Made by a program: the position numbers and the translations under genes. A stretch of 34,598 bases of DNA from Solirhodobacter olei (GTDB taxonomy: Bacteria > Pseudomonadota > Alphaproteobacteria > Rhodobacterales > Rhodobacteraceae): contig NZ_RRYH01000043.1 of NCBI RefSeq assembly GCF_004010155.1, positions 1-34,598 on the forward strand, given 5' to 3'. Shown one piece after another: positions 9,302-16,792 of this stretch. Position 1 is the first letter of the stretch. Each line of letters opens with the position of its first letter. The notes beneath the pieces are model-generated. The model was not told the origin of the DNA. It saw only the letters and a list, made by a program, of their open reading frames with translations, and did no database searches.

Positions 9302-9792
9302 GAGGCGCTCTCCGCACAGGCGGCGACGGCCCGCTCCACGGCGTTCAGAATCCGGACATGAGTGCCACAGCGGCAGAGATGGCCCGAGAGTGCGGAGCGG
9401 ATCTCTGGCCCGTCCGGGGCCGGGCGGCGGGCGCAGAGGCTGCGGGCAGTCGCAATGATCCCGGGCAGGCAATAGCCGCATTGGGCAGCCTGCAAGTCGA
9501 CCAATGCGGCGAGGAGCGGATGGTTGGGTTGGGCAGCGTGGAGGCCTTCGACCGTCTCGATCGCCCGGCCCGCGACGGCGGAGAGCGGCAGGTCGCAGGA
9601 GGTTATGGGCTTGCCGTCCATCAGGACGGTGCAGGCGCCGCAGCTGCCCTCGCCGCAGCCAAAGCGGGTGGCGCGGAGACCGAGGACATCGCGCAGGGCA
9701 TAGAGGAGCGGCATCTGCGGATCGGCCGTAACCGAGACATCACGGCCGTTGAGGCGCAGCCGGGTTTCCGGCTCGGTTGGAGCTACGCTCAT
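9298..9792 (-). CDS. [2Fe-2S] subunit of the molybdenum hydroxylase (IorA/NicA type)
   Basis: A 164-residue iron-sulfur subunit. The plant-ferredoxin-like cluster motif C-G-E-G-S-C-G-A-C with a fourth Cys in T-S-C-D-L-P is at about residues 46-68. The second, all-helical cluster domain carries Q-C-G-Y-C-L-P-G-I and L-C-R-C-G-T-H. Both clusters are therefore intact and would pass electrons from the molybdenum centre to an outside acceptor. ATG 9792 is preferred over ATG 9798 because GGGAGG touches the first ATG but is well spaced from the second. The gene overlaps the catalytic subunit by four bases and follows the GntR gene by about 20 bp, so the operon order is regulator, small subunit, large subunit, ModA-like protein. 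Confidence 0.93.
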   Translation of the reverse strand: MSVAPTEPETRLRLNGRDVSVTADPQMPLLYALRDVLGLRATRFGCGEGSCGACTVLMDGKPITSCDLPLSAVAGRAIETVEGLHAAQPNHPLLAALVDLQAAQCGYCLPGIIATARSLCARRPAPDGPEIRSALSGHLCRCGTHVRILNAVERAVAACAESAS

Positions 9793-9816
9793 CCTCATCC
9801 TCCCTCTCGAAGCAGG

Positions 9817-10533
9817 TCAGTCGCGCGGGGTGACTGACAAGTCCTTCGCCGTCGTCTCAAAATGCCGGCGCAGAAGCTCGCAGGCGCGTTCGGTGTCGCG
9901 GGCGAGCACAGCCTGCGAGATCGCGGCGTGTTCTTCGCCGAGGTGCCGGGCGCCACCGCGACCGCGAACCGAGGCGCGGCGGTAGCGTTCACAGAGGTCC
10001 TGTAACCCGGAGCGGACGCGCAGCAGCCAGGCGGAACCGCAGGCGGAGACCAGCGCGCTATGAAAGGCCGCGTTCGCTTCCTCCCAGGAATCCCGCACCT
10101 CGCCGCCGGCGCTCTCGAGTGCGGCATCCTCCTTCGCCATGATGTAGCTGGCCGCGACGACGCGGGCCTCCCAGGCCGGATCGCCACCCGCGATGGAGCG
10201 GCGGAGCGCTGCCATCTCCACGTCAGTGCGGGCGATGTTAAGATCAGTGAACTCCTCGAAATCGAGGGGAGCTACCGTGAAACCGCGGTTGCCCTCGCTC
10301 AAGACCAGCTGCTCAGCGCTGAGTTTCTGGAGCGCCTCGCGCAACGGCGTCGGCCCGATGTCGTAGAGCTGGCGGAGCTTCTCGATTCGCAGGCGTTCAC
10401 CTGGGGCGCGGACGCCGCGGATGATGTCGTGCCGCATCGCGCGGTAGGCGGCCTCGGTCAGGGTTTCGCCCGCCTCCGGCTGGATCGGGGCGGCAAGCGG
10501 CGTAGCGCTCTGGTGGCCTGTCGCCTCTGTCAC
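9817..10533 (-). CDS. GntR-family transcriptional regulator (FCD/FadR subgroup)
   Basis: A 238-residue regulator. The winged helix-turn-helix covers about residues 22-90, with L-T-E-A-A-Y-R-A-M-R-H-D-I-I-R-G, G-E-R-L-R-I-E-K-L-R and the recognition region T-P-L-R-E-A-L-Q-K-L. A mostly helical FCD ligand-binding domain follows, with D-V-E-M-A-A-L-R, a central F-H-S-A-L-V and C-terminal E-E-H-A-A-I-S-Q-A-V, which holds a typical metal/ligand His. The frame is open to 10656, but GTG 10533 has GAGGAG seven to twelve bases upstream and gives the usual length. It heads the hydroxylase operon and is divergent from the FAH gene, so it is the natural controller of both directions. Ligands of this subgroup are usually small organic acids. 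Confidence 0.88.
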   Translation of the reverse strand: MTEATGHQSATPLAAPIQPEAGETLTEAAYRAMRHDIIRGVRAPGERLRIEKLRQLYDIGPTPLREALQKLSAEQLVLSEGNRGFTVAPLDFEEFTDLNIARTDVEMAALRRSIAGGDPAWEARVVAASYIMAKEDAALESAGGEVRDSWEEANAAFHSALVSACGSAWLLRVRSGLQDLCERYRRASVRGRGGARHLGEEHAAISQAVLARDTERACELLRRHFETTAKDLSVTPRD

Positions 10534-10623
10534 GGTCGAGCTCCTCGTCTTCACGGTTCGGTTTCGCCTCGCTTTTGCTCTACGAAACTCCGTTTGACAA
10601 CGGCGTTTAGATATGATTTCGAG

Positions 10624-10656
10624 TTTTATCGATAAAATTGGAGTTTGTCGATACAA
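10624..10656. promoter_or_regulatory. paired dyad sites, candidate GntR operators
   Basis: TTTTATCGATAAAA at 10624-10637 is a perfect 14-bp palindrome. TTGTCGATACAA at 10645-10656 has perfect TTGT/ACAA arms around four bases. Both share TCGATA, and their centres are 20 bp apart, about two helical turns. They lie just upstream of and touching the FAH start codon, in the divergent region with gntR. A TTGACA hexamer is at 10594-10599 without a well-spaced -10. Binding by the GntR protein is inferred. Confidence 0.55.
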
Positions 10657-11525
10657 TGAAGCTTGTGACTTTCGAGACTGGCGGCAAGACCTGTGCCGGA
10701 TACCTGGACGGTGAGGAGGTCGTGGTCTGCGCCGAGGGAATAGGCGCGGATCAGGCCGTTCTCGGGCTCGCCAGCCAGGGCGCGGCGGGGCTCAGGGACT
10801 GGGCAATGGGAGGCGGGCGTCGGATTGCGTCAAGCGAGGTCAGGCTGCGCGCGCCCATCCCTGAGCCTCGGCGTGACATTTTCTGCGTCGGCAAGAACTA
10901 CTATGCCCATGCGGCTGAGTTCCATGGTTCCGGCTTCGACTCAACCGGCAAGGCCGCGGTGCCAGAAGTGCCAATCATCTTCACCAAGGCCACGACCTCG
11001 GTCGTCGGTCCCGGCGATGCGGTGGATAGCAGCCTCGATCCTACGGCGAGCGTCGACTACGAGGGCGAGCTCGGCGTGGTCATTGGCAAGGGCGGGCGCG
11101 GGATCGCCGCGGCCGATGCCTTCGACCATGTCTTTGGCTACGTGATCCTGAACGACGTGACCTCGCGCGAGCTGCAGCGGCGCCACAACCAGTGGATCAT
11201 CGGCAAGGGGATCGACACCTTCTGCCCGATGGGGCCCTGGCTGGTGACCGCCGATGAGGTGGCCGACGTGCGCGCAATGACCCTGGAAACCCGGGTGAAC
11301 GGCCAGACGCGGCAGAAGGCCTCCGTCGCCGACCTGATCTTCGACATCCCGACGCTGATCGAGACGCTTTCGGCCACGATGACGCTGCTTCCGGGCGACA
11401 TCATCGCGACCGGCACGCCCGAGGGCGTAGGCATCGGTTTCACGCCCCCCCGTTTCCTTGCCGCCGGCGACCGGATGGTGGTGACGATCACGGGGCTCGG
11501 AGAACTGGAGAACCCGGTGATTTGA
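10656..11525 (+). CDS. fumarylacetoacetate hydrolase (FAH) family protein
   Basis: A 289-residue cytoplasmic C-C-bond hydrolase of the FAH superfamily. Landmarks are I-F-C-V-G-K-N-Y-Y-A-H-A-A-E-F, the metal-binding V-D-Y-E-G-E-L-G-V-V-I-G-K block (about residues 128-141), G-Y-V-I-L-N-D-V-T-S-R-E-L-Q, K-G-I-D-T-F-C-P-M-G-P-W and D-I-I-A-T-G-T-P-E-G-V-G near the C-terminus. These are the usual acidic ligands and loops of acylpyruvate/ketopyruvate hydrolases. ATG 10656 is chosen over an in-frame TTG at 10638; a TTGGAG at 10638-10643 is the only ribosome-site candidate, at long spacing. The gene is immediately upstream of the TRAP operon on the same strand. It would split a ring-cleavage or hydration product in the pathway begun by the hydroxylase (inference). 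Confidence 0.92.
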   Translation: MKLVTFETGGKTCAGYLDGEEVVVCAEGIGADQAVLGLASQGAAGLRDWAMGGGRRIASSEVRLRAPIPEPRRDIFCVGKNYYAHAAEFHGSGFDSTGKAAVPEVPIIFTKATTSVVGPGDAVDSSLDPTASVDYEGELGVVIGKGGRGIAAADAFDHVFGYVILNDVTSRELQRRHNQWIIGKGIDTFCPMGPWLVTADEVADVRAMTLETRVNGQTRQKASVADLIFDIPTLIETLSATMTLLPGDIIATGTPEGVGIGFTPPRFLAAGDRMVVTITGLGELENPVI

Positions 11526-11622
11526 AGATCGCGCCGGCCCCTGCCCCGGTGGCGCGGTTCGGCGCAACGCCAAGAAAGAAGGCCGGAACGGCCATCCTGT
11601 CTCAGAGGAGGAGAACAGACCC

Positions 11623-12633
11623 ATGAAACAGATTTTGCGCACCGCATTTACCACCTTGGCTGCGACCGCGCTGGTCGGCGTCGGCGCGGGGAGCGCCGTG
11701 GCAGAAGTGACGGTGAACGCCCAGACCGCGCTTCCGACCCAGCACACCCTGTCGAAGAGCTTCATCAAGAACTTCGTCGACGTCGTGAACAAGGAGGGCA
11801 AAGGCACGGTGCAGGTCAACCTGCTCGGCGGGCCGGAGATCACCCCCGCGAACCGCGCGGGCCAGGCGATCCAGCGTGGCGTGATCGACATGCTCTTCAT
11901 CCCGGCGGCCTATCTGTCAGGCGTCGTGCCGCCGGCGCAGGCGATGATGCTGCAGGACGTGGGAATCGACAAACTCCATTCCGACGGGGCCTTCGCCTAT
12001 TACTCCGGCGTGTTCCAGAAGCGGCTACACGCCCATCTTCTTGCTTGGTCGGAGACCGGCCCGGCCTCAGGCTACTACCTCTACATGAAGACCAAGCCGC
12101 CGATGAAGGACGGGGTCATCGACCTCAAGGGCCTCGCCATGCGCTCAACCGGCGCCTACCGGCCGATCGAGCAAGCGCTGCACGCGAGCACGGTACAGAT
12201 CGCGTCGGGAGATGTGCCGACCGGGCTCGACCGTGGCGTGATCCAGGGCTTTGGCTGGCCGACGGTTGGTCTGGCCTCGATCGGCCTCGCCCCGAAGGTG
12301 AAGTACCGGATCGAGCCGAAGTTCTACAGCCTGGCGGACGTCGTGCTGGTCTCCGACAAAAAGTGGAACAGCCTGCCCAAGGACGCCCAGGCGATGCTGA
12401 CCAAGATCGCTGGGGAATACGAGCACAGCTCGATCAACGAGATCACCGCGCAAAACAAGGCTGATATCGCGGCGGCCGACAAGGCCGGAGTGGAGCCGAT
12501 CACAATGACCGGCGCCGGGGCGAAGGCCTATCTCAAGATCGCCTCCGACGCGATGTGGACGGAGGTTGGCAAGCGCGTCGACGCCGCGACCGTCAAGAAG
12601 TTGCGCGGGATGCTGCAGAACGTCGGCGAGTGA
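11623..12633 (+). CDS. dctP: TRAP transporter substrate-binding protein DctP
   Basis: A 336-residue periplasmic solute-binding protein. A Sec signal peptide covers about the first 27 residues: K-Q-I-L-R, a hydrophobic core, and cleavage after A-V-A. The mature part has the DctP pattern N-R-A-G-Q-A-I-Q-R-G-V-I-D-M near residue 82 and the L-K-G-L-A-M-R-S region, where the conserved Arg binds the substrate carboxylate, then G-L-D-R-G-V-I-Q-G-F-G-W-P. A strong GAGGAGGAG ribosome site precedes ATG 11623. DctQ and DctM follow directly, so this is a complete tripartite sodium-coupled importer. The carboxylate-binding Arg implies an organic-acid substrate; the identity is unknown but likely fed to the adjacent hydrolase and hydroxylase. 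Confidence 0.93.
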   Translation: MKQILRTAFTTLAATALVGVGAGSAVAEVTVNAQTALPTQHTLSKSFIKNFVDVVNKEGKGTVQVNLLGGPEITPANRAGQAIQRGVIDMLFIPAAYLSGVVPPAQAMMLQDVGIDKLHSDGAFAYYSGVFQKRLHAHLLAWSETGPASGYYLYMKTKPPMKDGVIDLKGLAMRSTGAYRPIEQALHASTVQIASGDVPTGLDRGVIQGFGWPTVGLASIGLAPKVKYRIEPKFYSLADVVLVSDKKWNSLPKDAQAMLTKIAGEYEHSSINEITAQNKADIAAADKAGVEPITMTGAGAKAYLKIASDAMWTEVGKRVDAATVKKLRGMLQNVGE

Positions 12634-12700
12634 TCCGGTACAGACCCAGGGCGTTCGGCCGGGTGGCCGGGCGCCCGTTTCCCCACCATTGGAGACCGCA

Positions 12701-13213
12701 ATGCTAAGGACGCTTGGCCGCCTTCAAGATGCGCTGGTTCTGGGCGCGCTGGTGCTTTCGAGCACGCTTATCGGGGTCGCGATCCTGCTGGTGGTCGTCG
12801 ACGTCAGTCTTCGGGCCCTGCGGATCGCGGATTTGAACTTCACCGTCGCCTTTGTCGAATACATCTTGCTCTACTTCGTTCTCCTCGCCGCGCCTTACCT
12901 CGTGCGCGAGCGCGGCCATGTCGTTGCCGACATGATCCATTCGCGAATGACCGGCACGCCGCGGTTGGTGATGGAGAAGCTGATCTACATTGTCTGCATT
13001 TTGGTCTCGCTGGTCTTCGCCTGGTCGGGCCTGATGCTGCTGATCGGGGCCATCCAGAACGGCTACATCGACGAGCGCTCGGTCAATATTCCCTATTGGC
13101 TGCTCTACATCTGGTACCCGCCCTGCTTCGTCCTGATCGCGATCGAATTCGCGCGCTTCCTCTTCGGACACGGGTCCTACTTCGAGAAGCACGACAACCT
13201 GGAGTCTCTCTGA
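12701..13213 (+). CDS. dctQ: TRAP transporter small permease DctQ
   Basis: A 170-residue inner-membrane protein with four hydrophobic segments (about residues 10-35, 48-68, 88-110 and 130-152), the standard DctQ topology. A-P-Y-L-V-R-E-R-G-H-V-V-A-D after helix 2 is the typical DctQ motif, and the last helices carry the I-P-Y-W-L-L-Y-I-W-Y-P-P segment. ATG 12701 is used because GGAG lies six bases upstream; an in-frame start at 12566 would overlap dctP and adds a non-hydrophobic Pro/Ser-rich extension. It stops three bases before dctM. Confidence 0.93.
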   Translation: MLRTLGRLQDALVLGALVLSSTLIGVAILLVVVDVSLRALRIADLNFTVAFVEYILLYFVLLAAPYLVRERGHVVADMIHSRMTGTPRLVMEKLIYIVCILVSLVFAWSGLMLLIGAIQNGYIDERSVNIPYWLLYIWYPPCFVLIAIEFARFLFGHGSYFEKHDNLESL

Positions 13214-13216
13214 GCC

Positions 13217-14527
13217 ATGGAATGGTACTGGGCCCTGACCCTGCTGATCGGCATGGTCATCTTCTTCATGGCAATGGCGGTTCCGGTCGCCTTCGCCTTC
13301 ATGGCCGCGAACCTGATAGGCGCGCTGGTCTTCATCGGCGGGACGAATGCGATCCTTCAGGTGGTGGACAATTCCTCCTCCATGATCACTCGGTTTCAGC
13401 TGGCGCCGGTGCCCTTCTTCATCGTCATGGGGTCGCTCTTCTTCCACTCGGGCCTCGCCGTGAGGGTTTTCGACACGCTGGACAAGTTCCTCGGCCGGAT
13501 CCCTGGGCGCCTGTGCTACCTGACGGTCGCGGGTGGCACGATCTTCTCCACCCTGACTGGATCGAGCATGGCCAATACCGCGATGCTCGGCTCTCTGATG
13601 GTGCCAGAGATGCAGCGGCGCGGCTACAGTCGGCGGATGTCGCTGGGGCCGATCCTGGGCACCGGTGGACTTGCCATGATCATCCCGCCCTCGACGCTGG
13701 GGGTGCTTCTGGCCTCGCTTGCCGGAATTGATGTCGGCCGATTCCTCATCGCCGGGATCGGGCCGGGGTTCCTACTCTCGGGTCTCTTCGTGGTGCTGAT
13801 CACAATCCAGATCTGGCTCCACCCCGAGGGGACGCCGAATTACGAGATCGAGAAGATCGACTGGCGCGCCGCTCTCAAGGAGGCTGCCGTCAACATTCTG
13901 CCGATGTCGCTCGTCGTCTTCATGGTGATCGGGTTGATCATCCTCGGCGTCGCGACCCCAACGGAATCGGCGGCGTTCGGCGTGGCGGGTGTGCTAATCC
14001 TCGCAGTGGCCTTCCGGCTCATCTCACTTGAGGTGATCAAGACCTCGATGCTCTCGACCGTAAAGGTGAGCGGGATGGTGTTCTTCATCATCCTCAACTC
14101 ATCGATCTTCAGCCAGCTTCTGGCCTATTCCGGGGCCAGCGCGGGGATGCTGCATTACGCGACCTCCTTCGAGGTCTCGCGGCTCTACATGCTGAGCGCG
14201 ATCTTCGTCTGCATCCTGATCCTGGGAATGTTCATGGATCCGGTCTCGATCATGCTGATCACGGTGCCGATCTTCTTCCCACTGATCCACGCGCTCGGGG
14301 TAAACCCGATCTGGTTCGGCATCTTTATGCTGCTCGGGTTGGAAATGAGCCAGACGACGCCGCCCTTCGGCCTGTTGCTCTTCGTCATGCTCGGAGTCGC
14401 ACCGAAGGGCACGACGCTGAGACAGGTCGCCTCTGCTGCGGCGCCGTTCCTGATTTGCGATCTGGTGGTAATCGGAATCATGGCGCTGTTTCCGGCGCTG
14501 GTGCTCTACCTGCCCGGGCTGATGTGA
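13217..14527 (+). CDS. dctM: TRAP transporter large permease DctM
   Basis: A 436-residue inner-membrane protein with about twelve to thirteen hydrophobic segments, the ion-translocating subunit of the TRAP transporter. Landmarks are P-V-P-F-F-I-V-M-G-S-L-F-F-H-S-G, G-S-S-M-A-N-T-A-M-L-G, I-P-P-S-T-L-G-V-L, V-A-T-P-T-E-S-A-A-F-G and the C-terminal Q-T-T-P-P-F-G-L-L-L-F-V. Length is normal for DctM. It begins three bases after the dctQ stop and is the last intact gene of the operon. Confidence 0.95.
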   Translation: MEWYWALTLLIGMVIFFMAMAVPVAFAFMAANLIGALVFIGGTNAILQVVDNSSSMITRFQLAPVPFFIVMGSLFFHSGLAVRVFDTLDKFLGRIPGRLCYLTVAGGTIFSTLTGSSMANTAMLGSLMVPEMQRRGYSRRMSLGPILGTGGLAMIIPPSTLGVLLASLAGIDVGRFLIAGIGPGFLLSGLFVVLITIQIWLHPEGTPNYEIEKIDWRAALKEAAVNILPMSLVVFMVIGLIILGVATPTESAAFGVAGVLILAVAFRLISLEVIKTSMLSTVKVSGMVFFIILNSSIFSQLLAYSGASAGMLHYATSFEVSRLYMLSAIFVCILILGMFMDPVSIMLITVPIFFPLIHALGVNPIWFGIFMLLGLEMSQTTPPFGLLLFVMLGVAPKGTTLRQVASAAAPFLICDLVVIGIMALFPALVLYLPGLM

Positions 14528-14538
14528 ACGGATAGGAC

Positions 14539-15190
14539 GTGCCGCCGGCCGGGCTGAAGGCGGCCGGCGACGAGCGCCGCAGCACGATGTCACGGCTCGC
14601 GCGCGTGCTGCGAGCCGAGGGACTTATCGTCACCGACCGCGACACCGGCTCACCGTTTCTTGCCTTCGCCCGCGCGGGGGCCTTCCGGCTGGTTGGAACA
14701 CTCGTCGGCACAGCGGCCTATGCACTCTACCAGGACGAGCTGGGGGTGCGCTTTGATGCCGAGGGACTGGCTAAGACCGGCGATCTCGACTTCGCCAGCT
14801 TCGAGCGGGTCAAGCCGCTGCCTGCGCTTGGCGTCAGCATATAGGCGCTCAACGACCTGAACGACCTGATTGCCGAGCCGATTCCGACCACCGCCCTCTA
14901 CCGCTCAGGCGTGCTCGTACAGATCCCACAGCCCGAACGGTTTGCGATCCACAAGCTGATCGTTGCCGACCGGGGCTTTGGTGGGGGGACGATCAGGCCA
15001 AGTCACGCAAGGACCGAGGCAAGGCGGCGTTTCTGATCGAGGTGCGGGACGCAGAGCGCCCCGATGACCTGCGCGACGCCTATGAGGATGCGCTTGGTCC
15101 GCGTTGGCGGGGCGGATCAACACCAGCTTGGCCAGGATGCGGGAGACCGGCGCGCGGTTGCACATCCAAAAACGGTCTGCCGCACCCTAA
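14539..15190 (+). pseudogene. remnant of a GSU2403-type nucleotidyltransferase-fold gene
   Basis: The pieces read collinearly but not in one frame. Piece 1 (to 14844) holds A-G-A-F-R-L-V-G-T-L-V-G-T-A-A-Y-A-L-Y and T-G-D-L-D-F-A-S-F, the nucleotidyltransferase-like start of the family. It then jumps to L-P-A-L-G-V-S-I, as if about 100 residues were deleted, and meets a TAG at 14842. The same frame continues with Y-R-S-G-V-L-V-Q-I-P-Q-P-E-R-F-A-I-H-K-L-I-V-A-D-R, the family's C-terminal signature. A frameshift near 14985 leads to R-P-D-D-L-R-D-A-Y-E-D-A-L-G-P-R-W-R, and a second near 15110 to N-T-S-L-A-R-M-R-E-T. Intact relatives are near 300-350 residues. The remnant ends against the convergent argP gene. 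Family assignment is from recall of motifs. Confidence 0.65.
14543..14569 (+). terminator. GC-rich hairpin after the TRAP operon
   Basis: Eight-base arms (14543-14550 and 14562-14569, core GCCGGCC/GGCCGGC) with an 11-base loop lie 15 bp after the dctM stop. There is no T-run, so it is at best a weak or Rho-assisted terminator. It overlaps the start of the nucleotidyltransferase remnant. Confidence 0.3.
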
Positions 15191-16119
15191 GCGAACTCGT
15201 TCGCCGTCCCCTGCAGCGGAAACGGCAGGAGTTGCGCCTGCGCGACATCCGCCACGATCGAAGACAGGACCCGCATAATCTCGCTCGATTGCACCGAGGC
15301 CTGCCAGTAAAGCCCGAGCACGACCGAGCTTCCCGGAACCAGCTCGAGCAGCGTGCCATCCTCCAGGCAGTCGCGGATCGTCTTGCGTGGCATCAAGCCC
15401 CAGCCCGTACCATTATGAATGCAGCGAAGCAGACCGGCGAAGGAGGGCAGGCGGTGGCCCGTCAGCCGGAAGGAAGACCCGAAGGCATCGAGTAACCAGT
15501 GCTCAGGCAGCATGTCCTTACGATTGTAGAACAGGCACGGTGCGCGCGCGACCGCCTCTGGCGTCACGCCATCGGGGAAGTATCTGGCCATGAAATCCGG
15601 CGTTGCAACCGTCAGGTAGTCCATCGCGCCAAGAACGATCCTACGGCAGCCCTGCAACGGCGTGCCCTCCGAGGTGACCACCGCAAGTGCGTTGCCGTTC
15701 TTCAGAATCTCGGCGGTATCCTCCTGATCCTCTCCGACGATGTCGAGATGCAGGCTCAGCTGCGTTCCCGCGCGCAGGATCACCTCGGGGAACCAGGTTG
15801 CGAGGCTGTCGTTGTTCACCGCTATGCGCAGTGCCGCCGCGCGGGGTGTCTCGCGGCCGGAGACCGCATCGAGATTCTTGGCGAGGTCTATCTCTAGCAC
15901 CTTTACCTGCTCGATATGCCGGATCAGGCGGTGGCCATATTCGGTGGCAACGCAGGGCCGGCCACGCACAACCAAGACCGCCCCCGTCTTTTCCTCGAGC
16001 GCCTTGATCCGCTGGCTGACCGCAGACTGTGTGATGTTGAGCGATCTGGCCGCCGCTTCGAACGTACCTTCCCGCACTACCGCCGCGAGAGCAGACAGGG
16101 ATGGATAATCCAGATGCAT
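15187..16119 (-). CDS. argP: LysR-family regulator, ArgP type
   Basis: A 310-residue LysR regulator. The N-terminal helix-turn-helix (about residues 18-37, F-E-A-A-A-R-S-L-N-I-T-Q-S-A-V-S-Q-R-I) is followed by the linker helix. The effector domain has ArgP hallmarks: N-N-D-S-L-A-T-W near residue 102 and L-G-A-M-D-Y-L-T-V-A-T-P-D-F-M-A-R-Y-F-P-D-G-V-T, matching E. coli ArgP positions. ArgP senses lysine/arginine and activates amino-acid exporters such as LysE/ArgO, usually divergent from it. Here the divergent neighbour is a small antitoxin-like ORF, not an exporter, so the target is not in view. ATG 16119 starts directly in the conserved L-D-Y-P-S-L-S-A-L-A-A-V segment. Confidence 0.87.
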   Translation of the reverse strand: MHLDYPSLSALAAVVREGTFEAAARSLNITQSAVSQRIKALEEKTGAVLVVRGRPCVATEYGHRLIRHIEQVKVLEIDLAKNLDAVSGRETPRAAALRIAVNNDSLATWFPEVILRAGTQLSLHLDIVGEDQEDTAEILKNGNALAVVTSEGTPLQGCRRIVLGAMDYLTVATPDFMARYFPDGVTPEAVARAPCLFYNRKDMLPEHWLLDAFGSSFRLTGHRLPSFAGLLRCIHNGTGWGLMPRKTIRDCLEDGTLLELVPGSSVVLGLYWQASVQSSEIMRVLSSIVADVAQAQLLPFPLQGTANEFA

Positions 16120-16151
16120 GCGGCCCCACCTATCGCATTAGCAAATCTTAA

Positions 16152-16191
16152 TAGAGATCAATCCCTCTAGCTTCAAGCCACAGTTGTGGCT
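16152..16191. promoter_or_regulatory. two inverted repeats upstream of argP
   Basis: TAGAG (16152-16156) faces CTCTA (16165-16169) across eight bases, and AGCCACA (16176-16182) faces TGTGGCT (16185-16191) across two bases. They lie 33-72 bp upstream of the argP start, where a LysR protein would autoregulate. The second could also form a short hairpin. Function is inferred from position only. Confidence 0.3.
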
Positions 16192-16309
16192 CCTCCCCCC
16201 GTTGCCTTGATTCGTGGTAACATTCCCCGAGAGGCTTTGGAATGTTCGAAAACCTTTACAACTTATACATGAAGATGTAAGTATTGCTGATGGGGAGTAA
16301 GGGATTCTT

Positions 16310-16567
16310 ATGATTACGAATGGGAGTGAAAACGTCAGCCCCGGGTCGCGCAACCTTTTGGAGCGGCCCGCAACCTGTGCACTATACCTCACGGACGCGC
16401 TCGATTCTAAACCCGCGGCTGTGATCGCCGAGGTATTGCGCGATATCTGCCAAGCCCGCGGCAGCGGCCGCAACAGCCCGGAGCCGGACGCTAACCTACG
16501 CGTCTCTGATCTTCTGGAAGCAGTGCGGTCCTCTGGCCTTCGGCTTGTTGCTCTGCCCATCCGGTAG
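16310..16567 (+). CDS. small antitoxin-like protein with HTH region apparently deleted
   Basis: An 85-residue protein starting at ATG 16310, after a TAAGGGA ribosome site. Residues about 20-50 (A-L-Y-L-T-D-A-L-D-S, P-A-A-V-I-A-E-V-L-R-D-I-C-Q-A-R-G) and the end (V-S-D-L-L-E-A-V-R-S-S-G-L-R-L) resemble the start and end of HigA-like addiction-module antidote proteins (Y-L-x-x-A-L ... I-A-x-A-L-G-D-I-A-R-A-R-G ... L-L-K-V-L-R-A-L-G-L-R-L). The central helix-turn-helix that normally links these parts is replaced by about ten Ser/Pro/Asn-rich residues. No toxin gene is adjacent. It may be a decayed antitoxin or a shortened variant. The family link is by recall and only moderately sure. Confidence 0.5.
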   Translation: MITNGSENVSPGSRNLLERPATCALYLTDALDSKPAAVIAEVLRDICQARGSGRNSPEPDANLRVSDLLEAVRSSGLRLVALPIR

Positions 16568-16792
16568 GCTGCATCCTCGCCCCCTGGGTTGCGGCGGGTC
16601 ATTGCACGCCCGTCCGGCCTTTAGGTTGCCTCTCGGCGGCCAATAATTTCCCTATTTGCGCGATCCCCTTGACGCGGCTTTGCGAATCCGGGGACAGTTC
16701 CCTTATCGGTTGCGAAGACCCACCGCGCTTCCGTCAGCGCGCAGGGATGGGCGAAACGCCCCGGATGCGGCCGCATATAGGGGGGAATCGTG

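Noticed and set aside
5433-14844. Amber (TAG) codon recoding, suggested by in-frame TAGs at 5433-5435 and 14842-14844 in otherwise continuing frames
   Set aside because: TAG is the ordinary terminal stop of intact genes here (the HerA-like ATPase and the FMN reductase), and both interrupted genes also carry frameshifts, so decay explains them.
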